Assembly (NCBI GenBank): GCA_003242605.1
Contig: QGUZ01000052.1
Location: 1-22,904 of the forward strand
Source: Actinomycetota bacterium
GTDB taxonomy: Bacteria > Actinomycetota > Actinomycetes > Streptosporangiales > Streptosporangiaceae
Direction of reading: 5' to 3'
DNA: 22,904 nt
Position numbers and translations under genes: made by a program. Positions within the stretch are counted from its first letter, which is position 1. Every line of letters starts with the position of its first letter. The notes under the pieces were generated by a model, which was given only the letters and a program-made list of their open reading frames with translations, did no database searches and had not been told where the DNA came from. Positions 1 to 6,711 of the stretch are shown here, one piece after another.

Positions 1-462
1 CGGGCCCGGGGGTGGGCGTGGGGTGGGCACGCGGCGCCCCCGGCGCGGCGGGGGGCGCGGCGGCCCCGGGGGGGGGCGGGGGCGCCCCTGGGCCAGCGTC
101 GGCGGTTGGGCGCCGGGGGGGGCGGGCGGCCTGCGCGCTCCGGGCGGCCCCGAACTCGGCGCCGCCGCGGGTCGGGCCGCCGGCGGCGCGGTGGACGATC
201 GTGCCGGGGACGGGCGCGGCGCGGCCGATCCCCCTGCGGGCCTGCCCGGCCGGGCGGGGCCGGGCGGCTCGGGGGCCGCCGCGGGCGGATTCGGACGGCG
301 TGCGGCCGGCCGGGCGCCGCTCGGCTCGGCGCCGGGTTCCGGCGGCGCGTCCTCCGGATCGATCTTCGGCATGGGTGTCGTCGGCGCGTCGTAGGAAGGG
401 ATGAACGTGCTGGGCCGCCCGGCCTCCGGGCGCCCGGTCGTGTTCTCGCCGCCGTCCGCCAT
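1..462 (-). CDS. Proline-rich protein of unknown function, N-terminal part (truncated by window edge)
   Basis: An open frame on the minus strand runs from an ATG at 462 to the left edge without a stop (154 codons). No minus-strand stop codon occurs in any frame here, so openness alone is weak evidence in such GC-rich DNA. The first 40 residues look like real protein (MADGGENTTGRPEAG..., then TFIPSYDAPTTPMPKIDPED), followed by a low-complexity Pro/Ala/Arg/Gly tract. Such N-terminal disordered tracts often precede a membrane or catalytic domain in actinobacterial proteins, but that domain would lie outside the window. No clear Shine-Dalgarno is seen before 462. A second ATG lies about 30 codons in, so the start is uncertain. 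It is divergent from the protease gene at 648. Function unknown. Confidence 0.5.
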   Translation of the reverse strand, partial: MADGGENTTGRPEAGRPSTFIPSYDAPTTPMPKIDPEDAPPEPGAEPSGARPAARRPNPPAAAPEPPGPARPGRPAGGSAAPRPSPARSSTAPPAARPAAAPSSGPPGARRPPAPPGAQPPTLAQGRPRPPPGPPRPPPRRGRRVPTPRPPPGP

Positions 463-485
463 GTGGGCAGGCTACGTCACGCGGC

Positions 486-500
486 CCGCCCGTTGGGCGG
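486..500. repeat. Short inverted repeat in the divergent intergenic region
   Basis: CCGCCC (486-491) and GGGCGG (495-500) flank GTT, giving a 6-bp hairpin or operator-like palindrome between the divergent genes at 462 and 648. Nothing else stands out in 463-640. No convincing -35/-10 pair was found for either gene. Confidence 0.25.
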
Positions 501-647
501 CTGGTCCATCACGCTTCGGCCACGGATGTTCCGATTACTGCAGGTCACAGGCTCGATAGCAGGATAGAAGAAGATCTGTCCGGCATGTAAGGAACGCCGC
601 ACTGGGCCGGGCGCATCCCCGCCAATCCGCGCGGGAAGGAGCCTGAC

Positions 648-1763
648 ATGAGGACCCATAGGCTCATCTCCACCGGTGCGCTCGCCCTCGTGCTACTCAC
701 CGGGTGCGGCACCGCGGGCGCGCCGGGCGCAGGCTCGCCGGGCACCGCATCGTCCCCCGCGTCCGCGGCCTCCCCCACGGCGGCCACCCCCACCGCGACC
801 ACGGCCACCCCCTCCACGGCGCCCGAGGCCGCGGCCGCGCTGGAGAGCGCCTATGTGGAGGTCATCGGCCGCGTCCTGCCGTCGATCGTGCAGATCAACA
901 CCAGGGACGGCCTCGGCTCGGGGGTCGTCTACGACGACGCCGGGCACATCGTGACGAACGCCCACGTGGTGGGCGACGCCACCACGTTCCAGGTGACGCT
1001 CGCCACCGGCGGCGCGCCGCGCCGCGCCCGGCTGGTGTCGTCGTTCCCCCTGGGCGACCTCGCCGTCATCAAGGTCGACGACCCCTCCGGCCTGGCCCCC
1101 GCGACGTTCGGCGACTCCAGCAAGCTGCGGGTCGGCCAGATCGTGCTCGCGATGGGCAACCCCCTCGGGTTCTCCGGCAGCGTGACCCAGGGCATCATCT
1201 CCGCGCTCGGCCGCACGGTCACCGAGCCGCAGGAGCGCGGCTCCCCCGGCGCCACGATCACCGACGCGATCCAGACCTCCGCCGCGATCAACCCCGGCAA
1301 CAGCGGCGGCGCGCTCGTCAACCTCTCCGGCGAGGTGATCGGCATCCCCACGCTCGTCGCCGCCGATCCGCAGACCGGCGGCGGCACGGCGCAGGGCCTC
1401 GGCTTCGCCATCCCCAGCAACACGGCGAAGGACATCGCCCAGCAGATCATCACCAAGGGCGAGGTGACGAACACCCGCCGGGCGGCCCTCGGCGTCCGGG
1501 TGCAGACCGTGGTCGGCCGGGGCGGCATGCCGGCCGGGGTGGGCATCGTCGAGGTGATCCGCGGCGAGGCCGCGGCGCGGGCCGGGATCCGCACCGGCGA
1601 CGTCATCACCGCGATCGACGGCACCCCCACCCCCACCACCCAGGAGCTGTCCGAGGCGCTCGCCGCGCACAAGCCCGGGGACCGGGTGCGGGTGGACCTG
1701 CAGCGGCCGGACGGGTCGACGACCTCGGTGACCGTCACCCTCGGCGAGCTGAAGCAGGACTGA
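648..1763 (+). CDS. HtrA/DegP-like serine protease, lipoprotein, with C-terminal PDZ domain
   Basis: 371 residues, exported trypsin-fold serine protease of the HtrA (S1C) family, which degrades or senses misfolded envelope proteins. The start ATG follows a strong Shine-Dalgarno (GGAAGGAG, 6 nt spacing). Residues 1-20 form a lipoprotein signal peptide with lipobox LTGC (Cys20). A Ser/Thr/Pro/Ala-rich linker (about 21-60) precedes the protease domain (about 65-270). The catalytic triad is visible: His106 in TNAHVV, Asp137 in GDLAVIKVD, Ser219 in GNSGGAL. A PDZ domain follows at about 278-366 (LGVRVQTV... AGIRTGDVITAIDG). Length and order fit actinobacterial membrane-anchored HtrA proteins, but here the anchor is a lipid rather than a transmembrane helix. 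It converges on the response regulator at 1946. It is intact, with no missing key residue. Confidence 0.93.
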   Translation: MRTHRLISTGALALVLLTGCGTAGAPGAGSPGTASSPASAASPTAATPTATTATPSTAPEAAAALESAYVEVIGRVLPSIVQINTRDGLGSGVVYDDAGHIVTNAHVVGDATTFQVTLATGGAPRRARLVSSFPLGDLAVIKVDDPSGLAPATFGDSSKLRVGQIVLAMGNPLGFSGSVTQGIISALGRTVTEPQERGSPGATITDAIQTSAAINPGNSGGALVNLSGEVIGIPTLVAADPQTGGGTAQGLGFAIPSNTAKDIAQQIITKGEVTNTRRAALGVRVQTVVGRGGMPAGVGIVEVIRGEAAARAGIRTGDVITAIDGTPTPTTQELSEALAAHKPGDRVRVDLQRPDGSTTSVTVTLGELKQD

Positions 1764-1879
1764 CCCCGCGGCGAGCCGGCCCGGCACCGACCGGCCGTGG
1801 GGCGGCCGGGCCGGCACCGCCGCGGAGCGGCCACGGGACAGACGCCGTCGCAGGCGGCCGGGAGCGGCACCGCCGCGGC

Positions 1880-1897
1880 CGGCCCGAGGCCGGGCCG
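1880..1897. terminator. Hairpin between convergent genes
   Basis: CGGCCCG (1880-1886) and CGGGCCG (1891-1897) form a perfect 7-bp stem with a 4-nt AGGC loop, in the 182-bp gap between the convergent protease and response-regulator genes. There is no U-tract, which is common for actinobacterial terminators. The rest of 1764-1945 is low-complexity GC repeats (GGCCGG/CCGCGG units) with no gene. Confidence 0.4.
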
Positions 1898-1945
1898 CCG
1901 GTACGGCCCGGCACCGCGGCCCGGCCCGCCGTACCGCCGGCGCGC

Positions 1946-2308
1946 TCAGCCGCGCCGCCGCCCGAGCGCCCGCACCCGCGCCACCAGCTCGGCGAGGGCG
2001 ACCGGCTTGGCGAGGCAGTCGTCCGCGCCCTGGGACAGCGCCTCGATCCGGGCCATCACGTCCCCCGCCGGGGTGAGCATGAGCAGCCGGCCGCGCACGG
2101 GCTGCCGGGAGAGCCAGCCGACGATCTCCTGGTCGCGGGCGGCGGGCGGGTCGGCGTCGAGGACGATCACGTCGTACAGGGACCGCGCCAGCCGGCGGAG
2201 CGCCTCCTCCCCGTCCGGGACCACCTCGACGGCCATGTCGCTGCCACGTAACGAGACGGCGATCCGGTCAGCGAGAGCCCGCTCGCTCTCGACGACTAGC
2301 ACGCGCAT
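1946..2308 (-). CDS. Receiver-only response regulator (OmpR-type receiver without DNA-binding domain)
   Basis: 120 residues. The ATG at 2308 is preceded by AGGAGG about 9 nt upstream, which decides against a longer frame reaching 2539 through the tmRNA. The protein is a single CheY-like receiver domain: acidic residues Glu7/Glu9, phosphoacceptor Asp51 (VIVLD), Thr79 (LMLT) and Lys101 (LAKP). The GADDxLxKP and LxARVRALxRR pattern at the end is that of OmpR/PhoB-family regulators. The chain stops exactly where the linker to the winged-helix DNA-binding domain would begin, and I find no remnant of that domain in 1764-1945. The usual Asp-Asp/Glu-Asp acidic pocket reads Glu-Ser-Glu, so metal binding may be altered. 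No histidine kinase is nearby. It lies downstream of the ssrA terminator, co-directional with ssrA. It could act by protein-protein contacts, or be a C-terminally truncated regulator that was kept. Confidence 0.8.
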   Translation of the reverse strand: MRVLVVESERALADRIAVSLRGSDMAVEVVPDGEEALRRLARSLYDVIVLDADPPAARDQEIVGWLSRQPVRGRLLMLTPAGDVMARIEALSQGADDCLAKPVALAELVARVRALGRRRG

Positions 2309-2413
2309 CGCCGTATTCCTCCTGGTCACGGGCGGGGACAGGCCGCACCCAACAATGCCCGACCAGGTATCAGATGCCCGTAAGGAGGCCGGGCGGACGT
2401 CCCGCCGGCGGCC

Positions 2414-2433
2414 GGGCGGGCCACGGCCCGCCC
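2414..2433. repeat. GC-rich hairpin downstream of the ssrA terminator
   Basis: GGGCGGGCC (2414-2422) and GGCCCGCCC (2425-2433) form a 9-bp inverted repeat with a 2-nt centre, realistically an 8-bp stem with a CACG loop. It lies 15 bp beyond the U-tract of the ssrA terminator and upstream of the response regulator. It may be a backup terminator. Confidence 0.35.
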
Positions 2434-2447
2434 TGCGAGAGGGCACG

Positions 2448-2489
2448 AAAACGCCGGCGGCGGTGTCGTGAACGACACCGCCGCCGGCG
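2448..2489 (-). terminator. Intrinsic terminator of ssrA (tmRNA)
   Basis: A perfect 17-bp stem (2452-2468 with 2473-2489), a 4-nt loop and, on the minus strand, an immediate TTTT run (2451-2448). It begins 6 bp past the tRNA-like 3' end of tmRNA. This is the clearest intrinsic terminator in the window and fixes the transcription direction. Confidence 0.9.
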
Positions 2490-2494
2490 GAACG

Positions 2495-2879
2495 TGGAGG
2501 TGGCGGGAATCGAACCCGCGTCCTTCGCCATCGCGCCAAGGCTTCTCCGGGCGCAGCCTGCTCTGGGATTCTCGGCCCCGGCGGACACGCAGGCGAGTCG
2601 CCAAGGGCCCAGCCACTGTGAGGTTTCCCGCTCAGCCCCGTGGCCGGGCCGAACGGTTGAGCCTCCTAACGATGCCAGACACCGGGCCGGAGGCGATCCC
2701 GGGCTGACAGTGGGCCTACTCGCTTATCAGGCAGCGAGGGCCAGCTCGCGCTGGCTGCCCACGGTGGCCTTGGAATTGGCACTTATTTTTTCGCGGACAC
2801 GGGATTTACGAGGTCGCATCCGCAGCCCTCGGCCCGCTTCCCTTGACACGAACTGGCGAAGTCGAAACCGGTCACCCCC
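2495..2879 (-). ncRNA. ssrA: tmRNA (transfer-messenger RNA)
   Basis: tmRNA rescues stalled ribosomes by trans-translation with SmpB, adding a degradation tag. The tRNA-like ends pair exactly: 5' GGGGGTG (2879-2873) with 3' CACCTCC (2502-2496), then discriminator A at 2495. The T-arm GGGTTCGATTCCC and the conserved 5' segment GACCGGTTTCGACTTCG are both present. CCA is not encoded (genomic sequence after the discriminator is CGTT), so it must be added. An A-rich stretch ending AAAAAATAAGT precedes the resume codon GCC at 2780. Length 385 nt, normal for bacteria. It lies downstream of the ftsE-ftsX-smpB-pbp genes in the same orientation but has its own promoter and terminator. Identification is by sequence alone and I regard it as near certain. 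The exact 5' end could differ by one base (2879 or 2880). Confidence 0.97.
2727..2780 (-). CDS. ssrA: tmRNA tag-peptide reading frame
   Basis: The tag read from resume codon GCC at 2780 is ANSKATVGSQRELALAA (17 residues), followed by tandem stops TGA TAA. The ANSK start and ALAA end match actinobacterial tags, where the terminal LAA is recognised by ClpXP-type proteases. The middle is longer than in most tags I know (10-15 residues). The resume codon is inferred from the upstream A-rich motif and the frame that gives ALAA. Confidence 0.9.
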   Translation of the reverse strand, partial: ANSKATVGSQRELALAA

Positions 2880-2926
2880 CTGTGCAGTTGTCAATCACCC
2901 GATCCGCTCGGATCAGCGTGATCCTA

Positions 2927-2956
2927 CACCTAGCAACAGCGGAGCCGCCACGTCAA
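2927..2956 (-). promoter_or_regulatory. Probable ssrA promoter
   Basis: On the minus strand TTGACG (2956-2951) is followed after 18 nt by TAGGTG (2932-2927). A second -10-like TAGGAT sits at 2926-2921, but at 24 nt it is too far from this -35. Transcription would start near 2920, giving a leader of about 40 nt removed by RNase P to expose the mature 5' end at 2879. TTGACA at 2894-2889 is too close to the mature end to serve as a -35. Confidence 0.6.
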
Positions 2957-3324
2957 TTCCCGGCGGCGGGGATGTCCCGGTGGCCGCTCCGGGGCGGTGG
3001 CCCGGAGCGCGGCGGTGGAGGCGACGGCGGTGGATACGGCGGGGCGCGGCCGGCCCGGCGGGCCGGGCACCCGGCGATGGCGGGGATCCCGGGGGAGAAC
3101 CCCCGGGGACGGCCTTCGCCGTACCCCGGGGGTGACCGGCAGGGTCGAGCCGGTCCGGACGGCAGGGCTTCCCCCGAGATGAAGCCCTGGTCTCATCACG
3201 GCGACTGAGTCCGCAACCCCCCAAGCGGTGCTCAGTCACCTGGTAAGACGCCCTGGCGCGAGGCGATGGTTGCTCGCCTCGGAAGATTTTCCTCCGGCCC
3301 GCCGCCGCCCGGTACGGCCCGGCG
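2957..3324. other. Gene-free region rich in hairpins between pbp-like gene and ssrA promoter
   Basis: No ORF here has credible codon structure or a ribosome site. The segment holds successive inverted repeats: 3088-3107 (8-bp stem, AGAA loop), 3109-3122 (ACGGC/GCCGT, CTTC loop), 3134-3155 (7 bp), 3163-3189 (9-bp CAGGGCTTC/GAAGCCCTG), 3203-3237 (7 bp plus inner 4 bp), 3259-3281 (8 bp). It could be the 3' untranslated region of the pbp-like mRNA or a separate structured RNA. Confidence 0.5.
3259..3281. terminator. Hairpin just past the pbp-like gene
   Basis: CGAGGCGA (3259-3266) and TCGCCTCG (3274-3281) form a perfect 8-bp stem with a 7-nt loop, 44 bp beyond the pbp-like stop codon. On the plus strand it is followed after 5 nt by TTTT (3287-3290). 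On the minus strand there is no U-run. It may end the ftsE-ftsX-smpB-pbp transcript, or a plus-strand RNA ending here. Confidence 0.45.
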
Positions 3325-5277
3325 TCAGGCGGCCGACCGGACGGCGGAGAAGAAGTTCCCGGCGACGGCGGCGGCGGTGGCCGGATCGCCCCGCTTCGCC
3401 ATGACGGCGACGGCGAGGTCGCCCTGCCAGCCGATGAACCAAGACAGCCGGACCGACTGCTTGTTCTCCACGTGGGCGGCCTCGGCGGCGATGCCGTACA
3501 CCCGGCCGCGGCCGCCCGCGGCGGCCTTCGCCGAGCCCGACTCCACGCCCTTCCGCATGATCGCCCGGAGCTGCTTCACCACGTTCGCGTCGAGGGTGAC
3601 CGGCGCGGTGGTGACCGGAGTGGGCACGTCCGCGGTGGGGTCGGGCGAGGCCGGGGAGGTGACCAGCGTGGGCGGGTGCCAGGTGCCGTCCGCGATCGCC
3701 GCGGCGACCAGGGCCATGGCGAGCGGGCTCACCTGCACGCTCTGCCCGACGATGACCCGCGCCTTCTCCGCGTCGGTGGTGGCGGGGGGCACCAGGCCGC
3801 TGAACGACCGCAGCGGCAGCGACCAGCCCGCGCCGATACCGAACTGCGCGGCGGCCGCGGTGAGGGTCTCGGCGTCGACGAGGCGGGCCATCGACGCCAG
3901 CGCGGTGACGCAGCCCTGGGCGAGCGAGGTCTGGAAGGTCGGGACGGTGCCGACCGCCGACGAGCTCTGCTGGAACCGCGCGCCGCCGACGGACCGGTCC
4001 CCGGTGCACGGCACCTTGTGGCCCGGCCGGATCCCGGCCTTGAGCATGCCCGCGGCCGCGACCACGGAGAACGTGGTGCCGGCCGGGTACCGCCCGGCGA
4101 GCGCGTCCCGCTCCTGGTGCATGTCCTCGGTGGCGACGGCGCGGATCTCGCCGGTGGAGACGTCGACGGCGACGAGCGCGACCGGGCCCGAGCCGTTCAC
4201 CGCGAGCTCGGCCGCGGTCTGCACGGACGCGTCGATCGTGGTCCGCACCGGCGTGTTCGCGCGGCCCGGCCAGGCGGCGAGCTCCGTCACCTCCTCGCCC
4301 GAGGCGTCGACGGTGACCACCCGGGTCTCGGTGGAGCCGGTGAGCTGGTCCTGGTAGGCCTTCTGCAGGCCGCTGCGCCCGACCGTGTCGCCGGCCCGCT
4401 GCGGGCCGCCGAGCTGCTGCTCGGTCTCCGGGGTGACGACGTTCACCTGCCCGACGATCTGCGTGGGCGGCGCGGGCGCCACCGGCTGCTCGTCCTCGTA
4501 GATGTTGACGCCCGGGATCTTCAGCTTGTCGCGGAGCTGGGCGTACTTGGCGCGGCCGAACGTGGCGAGCGCGACCAGCTCGTTCGGCGGCGCCGAGCGG
4601 ATCCGGCTGAGCAGCCGGTCCGCGGGGAACCCGGTGACCCGGGCGAGCTGCTCACAGACCTTCACCGGGTCCTTGAGCTTCGCCGGGACGACGCTCGCCA
4701 CGTAGACGGTCTGCTCCTCCTGCAGCGAGTCGCCGTCGCGGTCGAGGATCGGCTGGCGGCCGTTCGAGTTGGTGATCACCGCGAACCGCTCGCCCGGCCG
4801 CAGCTTGGGGTGGAGCACGCTCGGCGACCACCGCACCTTCCACACGCCGTTCACCAGGCGCAGCGGCAGCACGCCGTCGTACTCCCACAGCGGCTGGTTC
4901 TCCCCCAGGTCCACCTGGGCGTGGTAGCGCGCCTCGGCGGTGTCCCCCTCCATGCGCAGGCTCTTCAGGGAGAACCGGAAGGAGGCGGCGTCGAGCTGCA
5001 CGCCCACGTCGGCGAGCGCGCGCCGCACCGCGGCCGGGTCGCCGTCGGTGCGCGCGGCGGCCTGGGCGAAGCCCTCCTCGTCGCCGCTCTGCCAGCCGAC
5101 GAGGAACTCCTGCACCGCCTCGTGCGGAGTGGGCTCCTCAAAGCAGCCGGTGAGGGCGGGGGTGAGCAGGGCGAGTACGAGCGCGGCGCGCACGGCCCGG
5201 GTGCGCCGCCGCCACCGCCCGCCACCGCCCGCCCGTACGGCTGCGCGTGGCAGGTCCGACCCGTCCGCCACGGTCAC
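3325..5277 (-). CDS. Penicillin-binding-protein-like lipoprotein with degenerate transpeptidase domain
   Basis: 650 residues from GTG 5277. That GTG overlaps the smpB stop as GTGA, suggesting translational coupling; a GTG two codons later sits better behind GGGGAG. A basic N-terminus and hydrophobic segment end in lipobox LTGC (Cys45), so this is an exported lipoprotein. An NTF2-like MecA-type N-terminal domain (about 48-160, FEEPTPHEAVQEFLVGWQSGD) and a linker region precede a transpeptidase-fold domain (about 345-648). Family architecture is that of class B PBPs, which cross-link peptidoglycan. The catalytic motifs are lost: the SxxK site reads Thr401-Thr-Phe-Ser404 (in YPAGTTFSVV), the SxN site reads Gly455-Cys-Val457, and the KTG site reads Val593-Tyr-Gly595 (VYGIAAE, followed by the usual WFIGWQGDLAVAVM). 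The frame is intact, so this looks like a preserved non-enzymatic homologue rather than a decaying gene. Confidence 0.87.
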   Translation of the reverse strand: MTVADGSDLPRAAVRAGGGGRWRRRTRAVRAALVLALLTPALTGCFEEPTPHEAVQEFLVGWQSGDEEGFAQAAARTDGDPAAVRRALADVGVQLDAASFRFSLKSLRMEGDTAEARYHAQVDLGENQPLWEYDGVLPLRLVNGVWKVRWSPSVLHPKLRPGERFAVITNSNGRQPILDRDGDSLQEEQTVYVASVVPAKLKDPVKVCEQLARVTGFPADRLLSRIRSAPPNELVALATFGRAKYAQLRDKLKIPGVNIYEDEQPVAPAPPTQIVGQVNVVTPETEQQLGGPQRAGDTVGRSGLQKAYQDQLTGSTETRVVTVDASGEEVTELAAWPGRANTPVRTTIDASVQTAAELAVNGSGPVALVAVDVSTGEIRAVATEDMHQERDALAGRYPAGTTFSVVAAAGMLKAGIRPGHKVPCTGDRSVGGARFQQSSSAVGTVPTFQTSLAQGCVTALASMARLVDAETLTAAAAQFGIGAGWSLPLRSFSGLVPPATTDAEKARVIVGQSVQVSPLAMALVAAAIADGTWHPPTLVTSPASPDPTADVPTPVTTAPVTLDANVVKQLRAIMRKGVESGSAKAAAGGRGRVYGIAAEAAHVENKQSVRLSWFIGWQGDLAVAVMAKRGDPATAAAVAGNFFSAVRSAA

Positions 5278-5753
5278 GCTCCCCGGCGGCGGACGGCGTA
5301 CGACATGGCTCGAGCGATCTCCCGCTTCGCCTGCTTCTCGGCGAGGTCGCGCCGCTTGTCGTACAGCTTCTTACCGCGGGCGACCCCGATCTCGACCTTC
5401 GCCCGGCCGTCCTTGAAGTAGAGCGAGAGCGGGATCAGGGTGAGTCCCCGCTCGTTGGTCTTGCCGATCAGCTTGTCGATCTCCCGCCGGTGCAGCAGGA
5501 GCTTGCGCTCCCGCTTCGCGGCGTGGTTGGTCCAGGTGCCCTGGCTGTACTCGGGAATGTGGACGTTCTGCAGCCACACCTCCCCATCCCTGACCACGGC
5601 GTAGCCGTCGGTCAGGTTGGCCCGGCCTTGGCGCAGCGACTTCACCTCGGTACCGGTCAGCACCATCCCGGCCTCGTAGGTGTCCTCGATCACGTAGTCG
5701 TGCCGGGCCCGCTTGTTCTGGGCGATGAGCTTGCGCCCCGTCTCACGTGGCAT
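5274..5753 (-). CDS. smpB: SmpB, tmRNA-binding protein
   Basis: 159 residues, normal length. SmpB binds the tRNA-like domain of tmRNA and delivers it with EF-Tu to ribosomes stalled on mRNA without a stop codon. Family signatures are clear: NKRARHDY near the N-terminus, EAGMVLTGTEVKSLRQG, the NVHIPEYSQG strand, KRERKLLLH, and the basic C-terminal tail (GKKLYDKRRDLAEKQAKREIARAM) that reads the empty mRNA channel. The ATG at 5753 lies 22 bp after the ftsX stop with only a weak ribosome site, as expected inside an operon. Its TGA overlaps the GTG of the pbp-like gene. Its RNA partner ssrA lies 2.4 kb downstream on the same strand, separated only by that gene and a hairpin-rich gap. Confidence 0.97.
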   Translation of the reverse strand: MPRETGRKLIAQNKRARHDYVIEDTYEAGMVLTGTEVKSLRQGRANLTDGYAVVRDGEVWLQNVHIPEYSQGTWTNHAAKRERKLLLHRREIDKLIGKTNERGLTLIPLSLYFKDGRAKVEIGVARGKKLYDKRRDLAEKQAKREIARAMSYAVRRRGA

Positions 5754-5775
5754 ATCCCGAGCCTACCGGGGGCCG

Positions 5776-6684
5776 TCAGACCTTCAGGTAGCGACGAAGT
5801 GTGACGAACGAGGCGATGACACAGATGAGCACGCCGACCGCCATCGTGAACGCGATGACGATCGCGACGTCCTCCCAGGTCATCCGCGCCGCCGCCACGA
5901 GGTAGTTCTGCATGCCGTCGAAGATCACGATCTTCGCGGCGACGAGCATGAAGCCGGAGATCACACCGCCGATCAGGCCGGCGACCATGCCCTCGAGCAC
6001 GAACGGGGCCTGGATGTACAGGTTGGAGGCGCCGACGAGCCGCATGATCGCGGTCTCCCGGCGCCGGTTGTACGCGGACAGGCGGACGGTGTTACCGATC
6101 AGCAGGATCGCGGCGAAGACCTGGATGAGCGCGACGATCAGGGCCGACGACCGAAGCGTGCCGAGGAAGCCGAAGAAGTTGTCGACGATCTTGCGCTGGT
6201 CGACGACCTGCGAGACCCCCTCGGCCTTCTGCAGGGTCTCGATGACGTTGCCGTAGTTCTCCGGGTTCTTGAGCTTGATCCGGAAGGACTCCGGCATGTC
6301 CTCGACCCGCGTGGCCGCGACGAGGACGGAGTTGTTGGCGTACTGCTGCTTGAAGTTCTCGTAGGCCTGGGCCTGGTCCTCGAACTCGACCCGTTCGACC
6401 TCGGTCATGGCCTTGATCTGCTGCTCGAGCTTGGCCTTCTGCGCCTGGGTGATGCCGCCCTTCCCCTTGCAGTTATCGAACGGGCTGTTCTTCTGGCACA
6501 GGAAGACCGAGATCTCGACCTTGTCGGTCCAGTAGTTCTTCGCCGAGGAGACCTGCGTGTTGATCATCATCCCGATGCCGAGCAAGGCCATACCGATCGC
6601 AACGGTGACGATGAGCGCGATCGTCATCGTCGCGTTGCGCCGGAGGCCGATCCAGACCTCGGAGAAGATGAAACCTGCCCGCAC
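5776..6684 (-). CDS. ftsX: Cell division protein FtsX
   Basis: 302 residues, membrane subunit of the FtsEX complex that couples ATP hydrolysis by FtsE to activation of peptidoglycan hydrolases at the division site. There is a cytoplasmic N-terminus (MRAGFIFSEVWIGLRRNATMT), then TM1 (about 21-43), a large extracellular domain (about 45-175), and three more helices (about 182-200, 228-250, 273-297). The segment after TM2 (VRLSAYNRRRETAIMRLVGAS) is the conserved coupling region of FtsX. The extracellular domain holds two Cys in the CQKNSPFDNC segment, possibly a disulphide. The start is GTG 6684, preceded by AGGGGAG 6 nt upstream. The gap to the ftsE stop is 27 bp. Operon with ftsE upstream and smpB downstream. 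Confidence 0.96.
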   Translation of the reverse strand: MRAGFIFSEVWIGLRRNATMTIALIVTVAIGMALLGIGMMINTQVSSAKNYWTDKVEISVFLCQKNSPFDNCKGKGGITQAQKAKLEQQIKAMTEVERVEFEDQAQAYENFKQQYANNSVLVAATRVEDMPESFRIKLKNPENYGNVIETLQKAEGVSQVVDQRKIVDNFFGFLGTLRSSALIVALIQVFAAILLIGNTVRLSAYNRRRETAIMRLVGASNLYIQAPFVLEGMVAGLIGGVISGFMLVAAKIVIFDGMQNYLVAAARMTWEDVAIVIAFTMAVGVLICVIASFVTLRRYLKV

Positions 6685-6711
6685 TTGGGACTCCCCTGTT
6701 TCTCGAGCCGA

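Noticed and set aside
12..567. Three plus-strand open frames
   Set aside because: Shadow frames in extreme GC, Arg/Gly-rich, without ribosome sites; the minus-strand frame has the more protein-like start.
693..2251. Long frames on both strands over the protease gene
   Set aside because: Alternative-frame shadows of a gene whose catalytic motifs are clear; composition is Arg/Gly/Ala/His noise.
2309..2539. Upstream extension of the response regulator
   Set aside because: It would read through the tmRNA terminator and 3' end; the AGGAGG before 2308 marks the true start.
2889..2894. TTGACA (minus strand) just before tmRNA as the -35 box
   Set aside because: Its -10 would fall inside the mature tmRNA; the TTGACG/TAGGTG pair further upstream fits better.
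2374..3208. ORFs over the tmRNA gene on both strands
   Set aside because: They overlap tmRNA and its hairpins and have no ribosome site; the region is RNA, not protein.
3190..3300. tRNA, SRP RNA or c-di-AMP riboswitch in the hairpin region
   Set aside because: No acceptor/T-arm pairing, no conserved SRP or ydaO-type core that I can recognise; left as an unclassified structure.
3472..5421. 649-codon plus-strand open frame opposite the pbp-like gene
   Set aside because: Shadow frame rich in Gly/Arg/Val/Ala/Asp/His; the minus strand has recognisable domains.
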